Shown piece by piece: positions 50,401 through 60,604 of a stretch of DNA of 64,000 nt; position 1 is the first letter of the stretch; each line of letters begins with the position of its first letter. A program made the position numbers and the translations under genes. The notes below the pieces were generated by a model. That model did no database searches, was not told the DNA's origin, and saw only the letters and a program-made list of their open reading frames with translations. The DNA is from Sphingobacteriia bacterium (GTDB lineage: Bacteria; Bacteroidota; Bacteroidia; Bacteroidales; UBA7960), in contig JAABRR010000009.1 of NCBI GenBank assembly GCA_011390785.1, positions 1-64,000 on the forward strand. Direction: 5' to 3'.

Positions 50401-51609
50401 GCATTTAAATATACTCCTGATGGTGGATCAGTAAATTGTCGGTTGAAAACTCATTCTGATGATTTCGTTTCCGTTTCCATTTCTGATTCCGGCATAGGAA
50501 TCCCTGAAACTGAAATGGAAAACGTTTTTAATAAGTACTATTCGGCCCTCAATGCCATGGGATACCAAAGTACGGGTCTGGGTTTGTTCTTATCCAAGGA
50601 AATTATTGAATTACACAAGGGTGCGATCAATGCTAGCAATAACGAGGACGCTGGTGCTACTTTTGAAGTAATACTCAGGCCGGGCAACAGCCATTTTAAT
50701 AATGCTGATCTTGCTGGCAGTGGAACTTCAGGCTCCGGCTCCGATGATTTTGCTCTCGCTCCCAGCCTTTATCAAATGGATAATGATAATGAACAGATAG
50801 CGGAGTTTGATCCCGAAAATCCTGATTCAGATAAACCCATTGTACTTATTGTTGAAGACAATGAAGATGTGAGGTTTTTTATTAAAACGGAACTCAGTGC
50901 CGGTTACATTGTTCTTGAGGCTGTGGATGGGTTAAAGGGGCTGGAAATTGCCCGCGATAAAATTCCCGATCTCATCATATCTGATATTATGATGCCAAAA
51001 ATGGATGGCCGAACCCTTTGCCACGCCTTAAAGAGCGATGAACTTACCAGTCATATCCCCATCATTATGCTTACGGCTCTTTCTGATATCGAAAACCGAA
51101 TTGCAGGACTGGAGATGGGTGCCGACTCTTACATCTCAAAACCTTTTCACCCCCGACATCTGCATATTAGAATTAAAAAACTACTCCAGCTAAGAATGGT
51201 ATTGCAGGATAAATACAGCAACCAGCTCGAGCCCGGTAATTCGGCTTTTACCTATACCGCTGGCGAAGTTGAAAAGCTATCAGCTGATGAGCTGTTTTTT
51301 CAGCGGTTGGTGAAAACGATCGAAAACAATATTTCTGATTCCAACTACCAGGTGGATGATTTATGCCACGAAATTGGGATGAATTACCTGCAACTCTACC
51401 GAAAAGTAAAGGCAATTACAGATATGTCCATTAAGCAGTTTATCCAAAATATCAAAATGCAACGAGCTGCAAAAATGCTCGAATCGGGTAAATTTAACAT
51501 CTCTGAAGTGGCCTATGATGTGGGTTTTTCTTCTCCTGCCTATTTCTCCGAAACTTTTAAAAAGCATTTCTCCATCACACCCACTGAATATATCCGTAAG
51601 TCGGGTTAG
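47470..51609 (+). CDS. Hybrid two-component system regulator (HTCS)
   Basis: Propeller repeats; SITHEFRTPLTLVLGPLE H-box; STGLGLFLSKEII; receiver VLIVEDNEDVRFFI; AraC VAYDVGFSSPAYFSETFKKHFSITPTEYI. Confidence 0.95.
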   Translation: MIKQITIIFFFLTICTFSGLASQPERLLFQEITYETGLPFVRCYGIYQDPKGFIWMSSDVGLHRYDGNEFKSYIHNKDDENSLREGRVNSTFIDSRNNFWVATASGVNRFLEDENRFIPVPMIYEPIGISSESALRFFENEQNELYLHCHFSIYKYDPDAEIFNRIITNIREIDQADFVFESLIQSGENFVLATSGRGLVVFNTSKHTFKSYGSQQIGSMVVSRIFRSSSGQLWMGTDNGLVLIDQMVDLFSEKEVDFRKIEATLHTRITAIAEDQQGYIWAASDGKGIFRIDPESMDVINYQHNGEPGNIMSNKALLLYIDNQNNLWTFFGNYGFNVANLNYKGIFRTYTSSAKSDYRLSGDIVTSFVENDKNDFWIGTDGHGLNYFDTRQDKFIHFFADPNNPNSLTSNVILSLYLDSNKILWIGTFQGGVNRYDTERGQFDSFIHDESARNCISGNDVMSILEDDDGNLLFLTNSNGLNIYNRSTGVFRIINSNIQDKKKLSHNGGTVLFKDHAGNIWIGTYYGLNRMDAKTRDITKYIHDPNDPESISTYSIDCIFEDSQKRIWVGTPKGLNMLDNQRGIFKRFTTLDGLPDDQINSLIEDDFGYLWMGTNKGLSKLDLNTFEIKNYGDNYNLPGHVLVPRAAMKSSNGLLYFGGNRGFTTFNPNQENFIIDQAPLYFTDFKIFDESVKPLQQLNGRVILTKDISNTQSITIQNVHRSFSLTFSSLDFAKIRKAEFFYMLEGFDNEWRKTTTPNRTLYYTNLNPGKYRLIVRSNPYETGIHEERVEMNIRILPPWYQTWWAYLSYLILFALIIWTIAVVSLNRIKLTHSLFIEKTQKEREIEIGKIKDNFYTSITHEFRTPLTLVLGPLETIIERYKHDDFLSNHIQLIKKNTTRLLVLINELLDFKKLEAKAMHLKVEEYNFSEFLTQIAQNFKSYSNSRNINFTIEIPDNKIILWFDRNKLEKVFYNLLSNAFKYTPDGGSVNCRLKTHSDDFVSVSISDSGIGIPETEMENVFNKYYSALNAMGYQSTGLGLFLSKEIIELHKGAINASNNEDAGATFEVILRPGNSHFNNADLAGSGTSGSGSDDFALAPSLYQMDNDNEQIAEFDPENPDSDKPIVLIVEDNEDVRFFIKTELSAGYIVLEAVDGLKGLEIARDKIPDLIISDIMMPKMDGRTLCHALKSDELTSHIPIIMLTALSDIENRIAGLEMGADSYISKPFHPRHLHIRIKKLLQLRMVLQDKYSNQLEPGNSAFTYTAGEVEKLSADELFFQRLVKTIENNISDSNYQVDDLCHEIGMNYLQLYRKVKAITDMSIKQFIQNIKMQRAAKMLESGKFNISEVAYDVGFSSPAYFSETFKKHFSITPTEYIRKSG

Positions 51610-51858
51610 TCATTTCTGCATTCATTTGAGCGGTTTGATAAGTTTCTTATTGATTAATGAAAATTTATCAGAAGACAAACCATCCCCTTTAAGTTATTTT
51701 TGCATTTGATGATGCTGGATAATGACTTGTTAGGTCAGGTGTTAGGTCGTTGGTTTGGCGTAGTAATACATGTATCTGTTTTGTTGGAAATAAATCAGTT
51801 TATATAATAAATCAGTTTGAAAACCTTCCAAATCATACACACACTTCTTTAATCACCT

Positions 51859-53151
51859 ATGGAAAGACGAAATTTTATTAAAAAACTAACAGTGGCATCA
51901 GCCGCAGCAAGTGTATCCGGAACAGTTAACGCAGCCATTACTACTATGATAAAATCAGACATGAATTTTTCTGACCAAAAGACCGGATTTGTGGCTCCTC
52001 GGGCCATTACCATGTGGGATTTCTCCTGGCTCGAACGGCGTTGGCCCGGAGCCGGTTACGAGAATTGGGATGTGGCCTTAAGCCAGTTGAAGGAGCGAGG
52101 CTACAATGCAGTGCGTATCGACGCCTACCCACACCTTCTGGCCGAAGGGGCAGAGAAAGAATGGACCCTTAAAGAAGTATGGAGCATTCAGAACTGGGGA
52201 AGCCCCGATATTGTGAAGGTGAAAATACAGCCATACCTTAATGAATTTATTGCTACCTGCAAAAAGTATGATATTAAGGTGGGTCTTTCTTCCTGGTTTC
52301 GTGAAGATATAGATAATACCCGCATGAAAATAACCACACCCGAAAAACACGCCGAAATTTGGCTCAAAACCCTTGATTCAGTAAAAAAGGCCGGTGTACT
52401 CGATAATGTAATGTTTGTTGATTTCTGTAACGAGTGGCCAGGTAGTTTATGGGCGCCATTCTTTGAAAACGATCCGCCCAATCTCACCTGGGGTTACTGG
52501 CACACCCAAAAATCAATGCAATGGATGAAAACATCGGTAGAAATACTTCGGCGGGAATATCCTGATATGCCTATTAATTATTCATTTGACAACTTTGATG
52601 TAGAAAAATATTCAGAACGGGATCTTTCATTTTTCGACTTTGCCGAACATCATATCTGGATGGTTAAGGGCAACAACAATGAATTTTACAGAGAAATAAA
52701 AAACCGCAGCGAAGCAGCCGGAAGGCCTGTAGATATCGACGGCCTTTTTTCCAACCAGGTGTATAAAAACCTGGTGGCCGAAGGAGAAAAGCTATATTAC
52801 GAAAAACCTGACTACTGGAAAAACCTAATGGTTGATTTTGTGCAACGAACTGCCTTACATGCCGGCAAAGCCGGGCTTCCGCTTGTAACTACCGAGTGTT
52901 GGGGTATTGTGGATTATAAAGACTGGCCATTACTATCGTGGGACTGGGTAAAAGAATTATGTGCATTGGGTACCACTACAGCTGCTCAGACCGGAGGATG
53001 GATGGCTATTGCCACCAGTAACTTCTGCGGGCCTCAGTTTGTGGGTATGTGGCGTGATATAGACTGGCATCTTGAGTTGACACAAATAATCAAATCATCA
53101 ACCATTAAACCCGAATTGGTAAATGATAAAATCAGAAATGCCCTGGTATAG
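51859..53151 (+). CDS. Cellulase-like (GH5-like/TIM-barrel) hydrolase with Tat-type signal
   Basis: MERRNFIKKLTVASAAASVSG; MWDFSWLERRWPGAGYENWDVALSQLKERGYNAVRIDAYPHLL; FVDFCNEWPG; TTECWGIVDYKDWPLLSW. Confidence 0.7.
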   Translation: MERRNFIKKLTVASAAASVSGTVNAAITTMIKSDMNFSDQKTGFVAPRAITMWDFSWLERRWPGAGYENWDVALSQLKERGYNAVRIDAYPHLLAEGAEKEWTLKEVWSIQNWGSPDIVKVKIQPYLNEFIATCKKYDIKVGLSSWFREDIDNTRMKITTPEKHAEIWLKTLDSVKKAGVLDNVMFVDFCNEWPGSLWAPFFENDPPNLTWGYWHTQKSMQWMKTSVEILRREYPDMPINYSFDNFDVEKYSERDLSFFDFAEHHIWMVKGNNNEFYREIKNRSEAAGRPVDIDGLFSNQVYKNLVAEGEKLYYEKPDYWKNLMVDFVQRTALHAGKAGLPLVTTECWGIVDYKDWPLLSWDWVKELCALGTTTAAQTGGWMAIATSNFCGPQFVGMWRDIDWHLELTQIIKSSTIKPELVNDKIRNALV

Positions 53152-53272
53152 TTTTACTTTTCACCTTTGGAATACCCATTTATCAACGTTTTGATAGTGC
53201 CAGAAATTCTCTTTTTAATCCTAAACTTCATGCAAAACAATTTTTGTCAATAATACTTTAAAACCGCTTAAC

Positions 53273-56200
53273 ATGAAAAATTTGACCAGAATTTTGTTCT
53301 TTTTAAGTTTAATGCTTATCTCATCCAAAATCTTTGTGCAAACGATTGAACCATACATCCGGGTAGATCAGTTTGGATATCGCCCGGGTGATGGTAAAGT
53401 GGCTGTAATTGCCGATCCTATTATTGGGTTTAATGCCGACGATGAATTTATTCCGGGAGAACTCTATCAGGTTCGCTCTGCCGATGACCATTCAGTGGTT
53501 TTTGAAGGTACCCCGGAGGTATGGAACAACGGCGCCACACATGAGCAATCAGGCGACCGCGGTTGGTGGTTCGATTTCAGCGAAGTATCCGAAGTGGGTA
53601 CCTATTACGTCTATGATGTAAGCCAGGATAGACGATCATATGATTTTGAAATCAACCCCGATGTATATAAAAACATGCTGAAAGCATCTACAAAAATGTT
53701 TTACTACCAGCGGCTTGGCATCGAAAAAGATGCTTTATATGTGGGCGAACAATGGGCCGATGGCTACCAGCAACCCATGGATTCGGTATGCCGGGACATC
53801 TTCGACCAGGATAACTCTGATAAAATCCGCGACCACAGGGGTGGCTGGATGGATGCAGGTGATCAGAACAAGTACACCACTTTTACCGTACAACCGGTAC
53901 ACCAGTTGCTAAGTGCCTATACCCTGAATACGGAAGTATTTACCGATGATTTTGATATACCGGAATCGGGCAATGGTATTCCAGATATCCTTGACGAAGT
54001 TAAATGGCAGCTGGAATGGCTAATGAGAATGCAGGATACTGTAGATGGAGGAGCCTACATCAAAATGGGGGGACAGGTAAGCTTTCCACTTAGCCAGGAT
54101 ACACATCCAAAATATTACTTTTCTCCCAAAAGTACGGCTGCCACTATTGTTATATCCAGTATGATGGCACATGCCTATCTGGTTTATAAAGACATTCCGG
54201 AGCTGGCTGATTTTGCCCTTGAGTGTAAGTCAAGAGCCCTAAAGGCATGGGAGTATTTTAACAGCAACCCTCTAAACGTAAATATTGACGATGGATCGCT
54301 GGGTGGAGGCAATGCCAACCGAAGTGAGGCCGTACAAAGGGCTGAGGCGCTTGTGGCTGCAATCTATCTGTTTGCTGCTACCGGTGAAGAAAGCTTTAAT
54401 GAATATATAATAGAGAATTACACCCCTCCCGGAAACTGGGGTATTTATGATACCCACCAGGCTTTGGCCCGTATTTATTACGCATTTCTGCCAAATGCCG
54501 ATCTCAGTTTAGCCATTAAAATCATTTCGCAAAAGGCCGATAGCCATACCAACAATGCCGGCGGTTGGACCAAATGGGATCCTACCAAAGATCTGTACCG
54601 TGCTTTTATGCCCAACCCCCAATACCATTGGGGAAGCAACCAACCCAAGGCCAATGTGGGTAATACACTAACACATTTTCTCAATTATTATATTTTGCCC
54701 GAAAAACGAACTGAGATCAAAGATCATGCATTGAATTTCCTGCATTATTTTCACGGAGTTAATCCCATGGGAATAACCTACCTCACCAATATGGAAGAGT
54801 TTGGTGCCGACAGTTGTGCAAAATTTGCATGGCATAAGTGGTTTAATCCAAACCATTGCCCTCCCGGATATATTCCCGGCGGACCCAATAAATATCATAA
54901 CATCGATCCATCATACCCGGGCGATTTTTCACCTCCGCAAAATCAACCCCATCAAAAATCTTTTAAAGACTGGGTTGATGATTGGCGCACATACCCCTGG
55001 GAAGTAACAGAACCTGCCATTTATTATCAGGCTGCTTATGTGCACCTGGTATCAAACTTCGCCAATGAACCAGAACAAACAACCTTTGAAATCGACAGCC
55101 TGGCCATTTTTTACATAGAAACTGATTCTTTGTATGCAAATGTTAAACGAACCCTCTACCTGCGCAAATATCCACTGGCTGCCTGGGATGCAAAAATTAC
55201 TTGGCACTCTTCTGATACACTAATGGCCACCGTTGACAGTCTGGGGGTTATAAAACCTTTGCAACCAGGCTCGGTGCAAATAAAAGCAATTGCCGAAAAC
55301 GGAGTAAGTGATTCGGTGATGGTGCATATTAAGGAATGCACATCCGTGCCCTTCCCCGATCAACCTCACCAGATACCCGGTACCATTGAATCAGAAGATT
55401 TTGACTTTGGTTGCAACACCTATTTTGATACTGATGCAGCCAATAGCGGTAAAGCTTACCGACCCGACGAAGGGGTGGACATCGAAGTAACCCAGGACGA
55501 CCGTGGGGTTTATAATGTTGGCTGGATCCATGCCGGCGAATGGATGAAATACAAGGTTAATGTTACTACTACTGATACCTATATTATTGATTGCAGGGTG
55601 GCAGCCATAAGGCCCTCCGAAATGAAAGTAGAATTTGATGAGGGAAATCAGTTCGATGTTTCTTTTTCACTCCCTCAATCAGGAGGTTATCAAAACTGGT
55701 ACAGCCATTATACCCCTCCCATTGAACTGGCACAGGGAGAAAACACCATGACGGTGACATTTTTAACAGATGGCTTTAATATCAATCACCTGGTTTTCCA
55801 TAAATATGTACCCGTTGAAAGTGTAGAAATTCAAACCGACACACTTAGTCTTTTGGTAGCCCAAACTGAAACTCTTGTGGCTAACGTTTTAGGAGCCGAA
55901 GGGGTTATTACTGAAGTAAATTGGTCAACATCTGAGCCCTTAATTGCTACGGTGGATAAATCCGGTGTGGTTACCGGCGTGGCCGAAGGCATTACATATG
56001 TAACAGCTACCAGCGCTGTTGATGGTTTAACCGATTCGGTTGTTGTTGTAGTAACCAAAGATTACACATCTGTGCCGAATCAAAAGGGTGCTTCCCCTCG
56101 TGTTTTCCCTAATCCGGTAACCAATGGAAAGTTTCAACTTGCTATACCCGAAGATGCTGCCAATCAACTCCTCGTTCGTATTACCGATATTATGGGGAAA

Positions 56201-56338
56201 GTTGTTTATCAGAGAGAATTCCGCAATAATTCAGGTGATGATTTACTAATTGAAGCGGATCTGAACAATGGTATTTACATTGTTAGTGTAATGGGCGAGA
56301 ACTACTCTTTTGTGAAGAAAGTAATATATAACAGGTAA
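53273..56338 (+). CDS. Glycoside hydrolase family 9 with Big_2-like, CBM6 and T9SS sorting modules
   Basis: YIRVDQFGYRPGDGKVAVIADP; GGWMDAGDQNKYTTF; GNGIPDILDEVKWQLEW; BIG2-like IKAIAENGVSDSVMV; PGTIESEDFDFG CBM6; FPNPVTNGKFQL...KKVIYNR. Confidence 0.9.
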   Translation: MKNLTRILFFLSLMLISSKIFVQTIEPYIRVDQFGYRPGDGKVAVIADPIIGFNADDEFIPGELYQVRSADDHSVVFEGTPEVWNNGATHEQSGDRGWWFDFSEVSEVGTYYVYDVSQDRRSYDFEINPDVYKNMLKASTKMFYYQRLGIEKDALYVGEQWADGYQQPMDSVCRDIFDQDNSDKIRDHRGGWMDAGDQNKYTTFTVQPVHQLLSAYTLNTEVFTDDFDIPESGNGIPDILDEVKWQLEWLMRMQDTVDGGAYIKMGGQVSFPLSQDTHPKYYFSPKSTAATIVISSMMAHAYLVYKDIPELADFALECKSRALKAWEYFNSNPLNVNIDDGSLGGGNANRSEAVQRAEALVAAIYLFAATGEESFNEYIIENYTPPGNWGIYDTHQALARIYYAFLPNADLSLAIKIISQKADSHTNNAGGWTKWDPTKDLYRAFMPNPQYHWGSNQPKANVGNTLTHFLNYYILPEKRTEIKDHALNFLHYFHGVNPMGITYLTNMEEFGADSCAKFAWHKWFNPNHCPPGYIPGGPNKYHNIDPSYPGDFSPPQNQPHQKSFKDWVDDWRTYPWEVTEPAIYYQAAYVHLVSNFANEPEQTTFEIDSLAIFYIETDSLYANVKRTLYLRKYPLAAWDAKITWHSSDTLMATVDSLGVIKPLQPGSVQIKAIAENGVSDSVMVHIKECTSVPFPDQPHQIPGTIESEDFDFGCNTYFDTDAANSGKAYRPDEGVDIEVTQDDRGVYNVGWIHAGEWMKYKVNVTTTDTYIIDCRVAAIRPSEMKVEFDEGNQFDVSFSLPQSGGYQNWYSHYTPPIELAQGENTMTVTFLTDGFNINHLVFHKYVPVESVEIQTDTLSLLVAQTETLVANVLGAEGVITEVNWSTSEPLIATVDKSGVVTGVAEGITYVTATSAVDGLTDSVVVVVTKDYTSVPNQKGASPRVFPNPVTNGKFQLAIPEDAANQLLVRITDIMGKVVYQREFRNNSGDDLLIEADLNNGIYIVSVMGENYSFVKKVIYNR

Positions 56339-56371
56339 ACGGATTTTTGGTAAGTTTTACAATTGAAGTAA

Positions 56372-58087
56372 ATGAAGGTATCTTTTATCTATTTATGGAT
56401 TTTAAATTTGTTATTGATTGGCGGGTCGTCAGCTCAGTATGTTTGTAATCCCATGAACCTGAGTTACCGCTACAGGCCCGAAACCAATGAGTTGTCAAGA
56501 AGAGAAGCAGCCGACCCCACCGTGGTCCATTTCAAAGGCAGCTATTACTTATTTGCTTCAAAAACAGGCGGCTACTGGTGGTCTGATGATCTGAAGGAGT
56601 GGAATCTGGTTGAAACAAACCAGATACCCACCGAGGCCTACGCACCCACCGCAATAGCCATTGGAGATACAATGTATTTTCTTGCCTCCTCTTCCACAAC
56701 ATCTTATCCCTTTCTCAAATCAGTTGATCCCAAAAGTGGCGTGTGGGAAGTTGTTCGTGATTCGTTCCCTTTTGCCATGACCGACCCTGCCTTCTTTTTG
56801 GATGACGATAACAAGCTGTATATGTATTGGGGTTGTTCGGATAATGAACCTATTTATGGTGTTCAACTGGACATGAATTCGAATTTTGAACCCATGAGCC
56901 AACCCTTACCCCTTACCTGGGCCCGCACTATGCAGCATGGCTGGGAAAATCCGGGCGATTACAATGAATTAACACGACAGGCTCCCTGGATTGAAGGCGC
57001 ATGGGTAACCAAACACAACGATACCTATTATCTTCAATACTCAGGCCCTGGCACCGAGTATAAGAGTTATGCCGATGCGGTTTATATTTCCAATCATCCT
57101 CTGGGGCCATACACATTGCAGGAGCACAACCCTTTCTCCATAAAACCTGGAGGTTTTGCCTGTGGTGCCGGTCACGGAAGCACTTTTAAGGATATCTACG
57201 GTAATATCTGGTATGTAGGAACCATAACCATTTCAGTAAAACATGTTTTTGAAAGAAGACTTGGTATTTACCCTGCATTTCTTGATGACGATGGAGTGCT
57301 GTATGCACACACAGGCTTTGGCGACTATCCCTTTGCTATACCCAACAGGAAGATAATATCACCTGATGAGTTATCTCCTGGATGGATGTTATTGTCATAT
57401 AATAAGCCAACGTCCGTTTCTTCAACCCTTGATGGTTTTGAAAGCAGCAATGCGGTGGATGAAAACATCCGCTCCTACTGGAGTGCTGCGACACGCCAGC
57501 CCGGTGAGTGGATCATGATTGATCTGGTTGATACATGCCAGGTAAATGCAATTCAGGTAAATTTTGCCGATTCAGAGTCAAATCTGTATGAAAGAGATGA
57601 AAATACCTACTATCAGTTTTTGATCGAATATTCCCTGGATGGCAAATCCTGGCAAATATTTAAAGATAAGTTGGATGGGTTGAAGGATACCCCGCATGAT
57701 TTGATTGTGAATGTGAATCCGGTTAGGGCCCGTTACATAAGGTTTACAGGCAAGTATGTGCCTGATGGCTATCTGGCACTTTCCGGATTAAGGGTTTTTG
57801 GAATCGGATCTGGAGTTACCCCAAATCAACCTGCCGAAATCGAAGTTGATCGGCCATGGCAAGACAAACGAAAGGTAACCTTTCAGTGGGAGTTAGACGA
57901 TAATGCAACAGGTTATAACATACGCTACGGAACCCAAAAGGATAAACTATATCTTGATCATATGGTGATGGGCACCAATGAGGTAACCATTCGCAGCCTC
58001 AATGCAGCCTTACCCTATTACTTTACCATAACCGGTTTTAATGAAAATGGCCTTGGCAAACCTTCCGAAATAATCGAAGTGAAATAG
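56372..58087 (+). CDS. GH43/clan GH-F-like beta-propeller hydrolase with F5/8C (CBM32-like) and Fn3 domains
   Basis: REAADPTVVHFKGSYYLFASKTGGYWWSDDLKEWN; FAMTDPAFFLDDDNKLYMYWG; RSYWSAATRQPGEWIMIDLVDTCQVNAIQVNFAD. Confidence 0.78.
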   Translation: MKVSFIYLWILNLLLIGGSSAQYVCNPMNLSYRYRPETNELSRREAADPTVVHFKGSYYLFASKTGGYWWSDDLKEWNLVETNQIPTEAYAPTAIAIGDTMYFLASSSTTSYPFLKSVDPKSGVWEVVRDSFPFAMTDPAFFLDDDNKLYMYWGCSDNEPIYGVQLDMNSNFEPMSQPLPLTWARTMQHGWENPGDYNELTRQAPWIEGAWVTKHNDTYYLQYSGPGTEYKSYADAVYISNHPLGPYTLQEHNPFSIKPGGFACGAGHGSTFKDIYGNIWYVGTITISVKHVFERRLGIYPAFLDDDGVLYAHTGFGDYPFAIPNRKIISPDELSPGWMLLSYNKPTSVSSTLDGFESSNAVDENIRSYWSAATRQPGEWIMIDLVDTCQVNAIQVNFADSESNLYERDENTYYQFLIEYSLDGKSWQIFKDKLDGLKDTPHDLIVNVNPVRARYIRFTGKYVPDGYLALSGLRVFGIGSGVTPNQPAEIEVDRPWQDKRKVTFQWELDDNATGYNIRYGTQKDKLYLDHMVMGTNEVTIRSLNAALPYYFTITGFNENGLGKPSEIIEVK

Positions 58088-58217
58088 ACCCTGGGAACTG
58101 AATAAGTTAACTTACAAGCTTTATCGATTTTGTTATGGGTTTATGAAAGGACTATGGAACCTTATTAGTTATTATTAAGGTTACTTTGAAGATTATTTTT
58201 TGCAAAAATTTAAGAAA

Positions 58218-60404
58218 ATGATAACAAAACGAACAGTAAGGAAAGAATTGTTGTTCTTGTTCCTGTTTGGAATCGCTTCGATAAATGCGATTTCTCAAAA
58301 CCTGGACTGGAAAGAAATCGTAAACTCAGGCGACCTGGTATGGTCAAAAACGGACAGCAGCTTTTACAACGGAGCTTTTATCGGCGATGGTGTACAGGGG
58401 GCTATGATCATGAGAGACACCGAAAACCCCGATGGTATCCGCATGCTGATGGGGCATTACAAAGCCATTGCGCATTACACCGTTACGGGTTGGGAATACA
58501 TCAATTCCAGAGTGTATGCCGGAAATATCATTATTCATCCAGCCGGGAATACCTTGTTGCAGAATATGCACATGAATATTTTCGATGGCGAGGTAGCCGG
58601 AAAGATCGTAACCGAAAACGACGAAATTTCCTGGACAGCACTTTCCGACAGAGAGAACCTGGTTTTTGTGGTTAAAATGGAAACCGGGCCCAATGAATCT
58701 GACGCTATACTGGGTGTTCGCGAAGAATGGGGAATTTCTCCCCGATATTACCTCGAAAACCTAAATCCTCTCGATTATGCATCGCATTTACCCCCATTGC
58801 CTGAATTGGATTCAGAAGGAGATATCGATTTGGTGATCAATAAAATGAAGAATAAAGGGGCGCATGTGGTGGTTTCGCAATTGGTGGAGCAGTCCGATGG
58901 TAGCCAGGTACTATATGTGGCTATAGGAACCAGTGACAACAACACCACCGTAGCCGCCAATCTTGCCCGTGCTGATGCGGTTGCAAGAGTTACAGCCGCT
59001 GTAAACCAAGGGTATGAAACCATACGTACCCGAAATCAAAACTGGTGGAATGATTATATGTTATCGAGCAAGTTATTCCTTCATGAAGATTATAAATGGC
59101 AGAAATTCTGGTGGTTGCAGATGTATAAATTTGGGTGTGCATCATCTGAAACTTCTGATTTGCTAATAGATACACAGGGGCCCTGGATTACCGAAACTGC
59201 CTGGGCAGGTGTGTGGTGGAACCTCAATGTGCAACTGGCCTATTTCCCCCTTTTTAGTGGAAACAAATTGGATGCAGGCCGTTCACTGATAAATGGTATC
59301 GACAGGTTGTACGATTCAGGTGCATTGCACGACAATGCCGGTGGTGTTGGAATAAACGTGGGTCGTTCATCTACCTATGATGGCAGGGCCACCTGGGGCG
59401 AAGAATATGGCAATATGCCCTGGGCCTTGCACTGCTACTGGAAATATTGGAGATACTCCGGCGATGATGCTGTTGGACAAAAACTTTTCACACTTCTGGC
59501 CGATAATGCCGATTTTTTAATCACGAAGCTCGTTCTGAAAGATGATGGGAAATACCACATGGTAGAAAGCCGGTCACCAGAATATTCGGATAGCGAATTA
59601 TATGAAGATGCCAATTACGGCCTCATGTCAGCCCATTGGGTTTTTAAAACCTTAATCGAAATGGACGAATTCTTTGATATTAATCATGATAAAAAAACGG
59701 TGTGGCAGGATTACCTGGATAACCTTACGCCATTTCCAGTCAATTCAAATGGGTTCATGGTAGGCGCTAATCAGGGTTTCGACAAAGGTCATCGTCATTA
59801 CTCACATTTGCTGGCCATTTACCCTTACCATACTGTTGTACCGGGCACCGGCCAGGATGAATTAATAACTACTTCGGTTGATCGTTGGCTTTCACTAACC
59901 CAGGTTAGTGGTCATTCAGGCTACACCTATACCGGTGGTTGTGCAATGTTGGCTACATTGGGCAGGGGTAACGAGGCTCTTGATCTCCTCGATAAGCTGT
60001 TTGATGATAAGCTGCAACCCAATACCATGTATTCCGAAGGGGGAGGACAGGTTATAGAAACGCCATTGTCGGGGGTTGAAAGCATCAATTATATGCTGCT
60101 GCAAAGCTGGGATGGTGTTATAAAGGTATTCCCAGCTGTGCCTGATAAGTGGCAAAACGTAGCATTCGAAGATTTTCGCACCGAAGGGGCATTCCTGGTA
60201 TCAGCTTCTTTAAAGGATGGTAATTTCGACCGGTTTATGCTATTGAGTGAAAAGGGAAATATGTGTACTGTAGAAAATCCATGGCCTGAAAAAGAATTAG
60301 TTGTATTGGATGCAAAAGACAATATTGTACCTATTGTAGAAGAGGGAAAAAATGTTGTGTTTTCTACCCTGCCCGGTGCAAGATATCACATATCCTGTGA
60401 GTAA
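58218..60404 (+). CDS. GH95-like (alpha-L-fucosidase/galactosidase type) glycoside hydrolase
   Basis: FYNGAFIGDGVQGAMIMRD; late GH95-like pattern VIETPLSGVESINYMLLQSWDGVIKVFPAVPDKWQNVAFEDFRTEGAFLVSA; ATG 58218. Confidence 0.65.
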   Translation: MITKRTVRKELLFLFLFGIASINAISQNLDWKEIVNSGDLVWSKTDSSFYNGAFIGDGVQGAMIMRDTENPDGIRMLMGHYKAIAHYTVTGWEYINSRVYAGNIIIHPAGNTLLQNMHMNIFDGEVAGKIVTENDEISWTALSDRENLVFVVKMETGPNESDAILGVREEWGISPRYYLENLNPLDYASHLPPLPELDSEGDIDLVINKMKNKGAHVVVSQLVEQSDGSQVLYVAIGTSDNNTTVAANLARADAVARVTAAVNQGYETIRTRNQNWWNDYMLSSKLFLHEDYKWQKFWWLQMYKFGCASSETSDLLIDTQGPWITETAWAGVWWNLNVQLAYFPLFSGNKLDAGRSLINGIDRLYDSGALHDNAGGVGINVGRSSTYDGRATWGEEYGNMPWALHCYWKYWRYSGDDAVGQKLFTLLADNADFLITKLVLKDDGKYHMVESRSPEYSDSELYEDANYGLMSAHWVFKTLIEMDEFFDINHDKKTVWQDYLDNLTPFPVNSNGFMVGANQGFDKGHRHYSHLLAIYPYHTVVPGTGQDELITTSVDRWLSLTQVSGHSGYTYTGGCAMLATLGRGNEALDLLDKLFDDKLQPNTMYSEGGGQVIETPLSGVESINYMLLQSWDGVIKVFPAVPDKWQNVAFEDFRTEGAFLVSASLKDGNFDRFMLLSEKGNMCTVENPWPEKELVVLDAKDNIVPIVEEGKNVVFSTLPGARYHISCE

Positions 60405-60604
60405 TTAAAATGTCAATTCTTAAGCTTTAGAAAATTTAATAATCAGTGAAAAGTATTTTGCATGCCCCCCATCAGTTGTTTATAAATGTGATGAGGATCA
60501 TGGAATAAGATATACGCTTGCAGTACTTGTTGAAATACGTATGTTTGAAATGAAATGGGATTGCGGATAAAACACAAAAAATGTAGCAGTTAACTATAAT
60601 AGAA

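Noticed and set aside
25401-51609. Two HTCS genes as a novel phosphorelay
   Set aside because: Domain order (propeller, kinase, receiver, AraC) is the standard HTCS layout in Bacteroidota.
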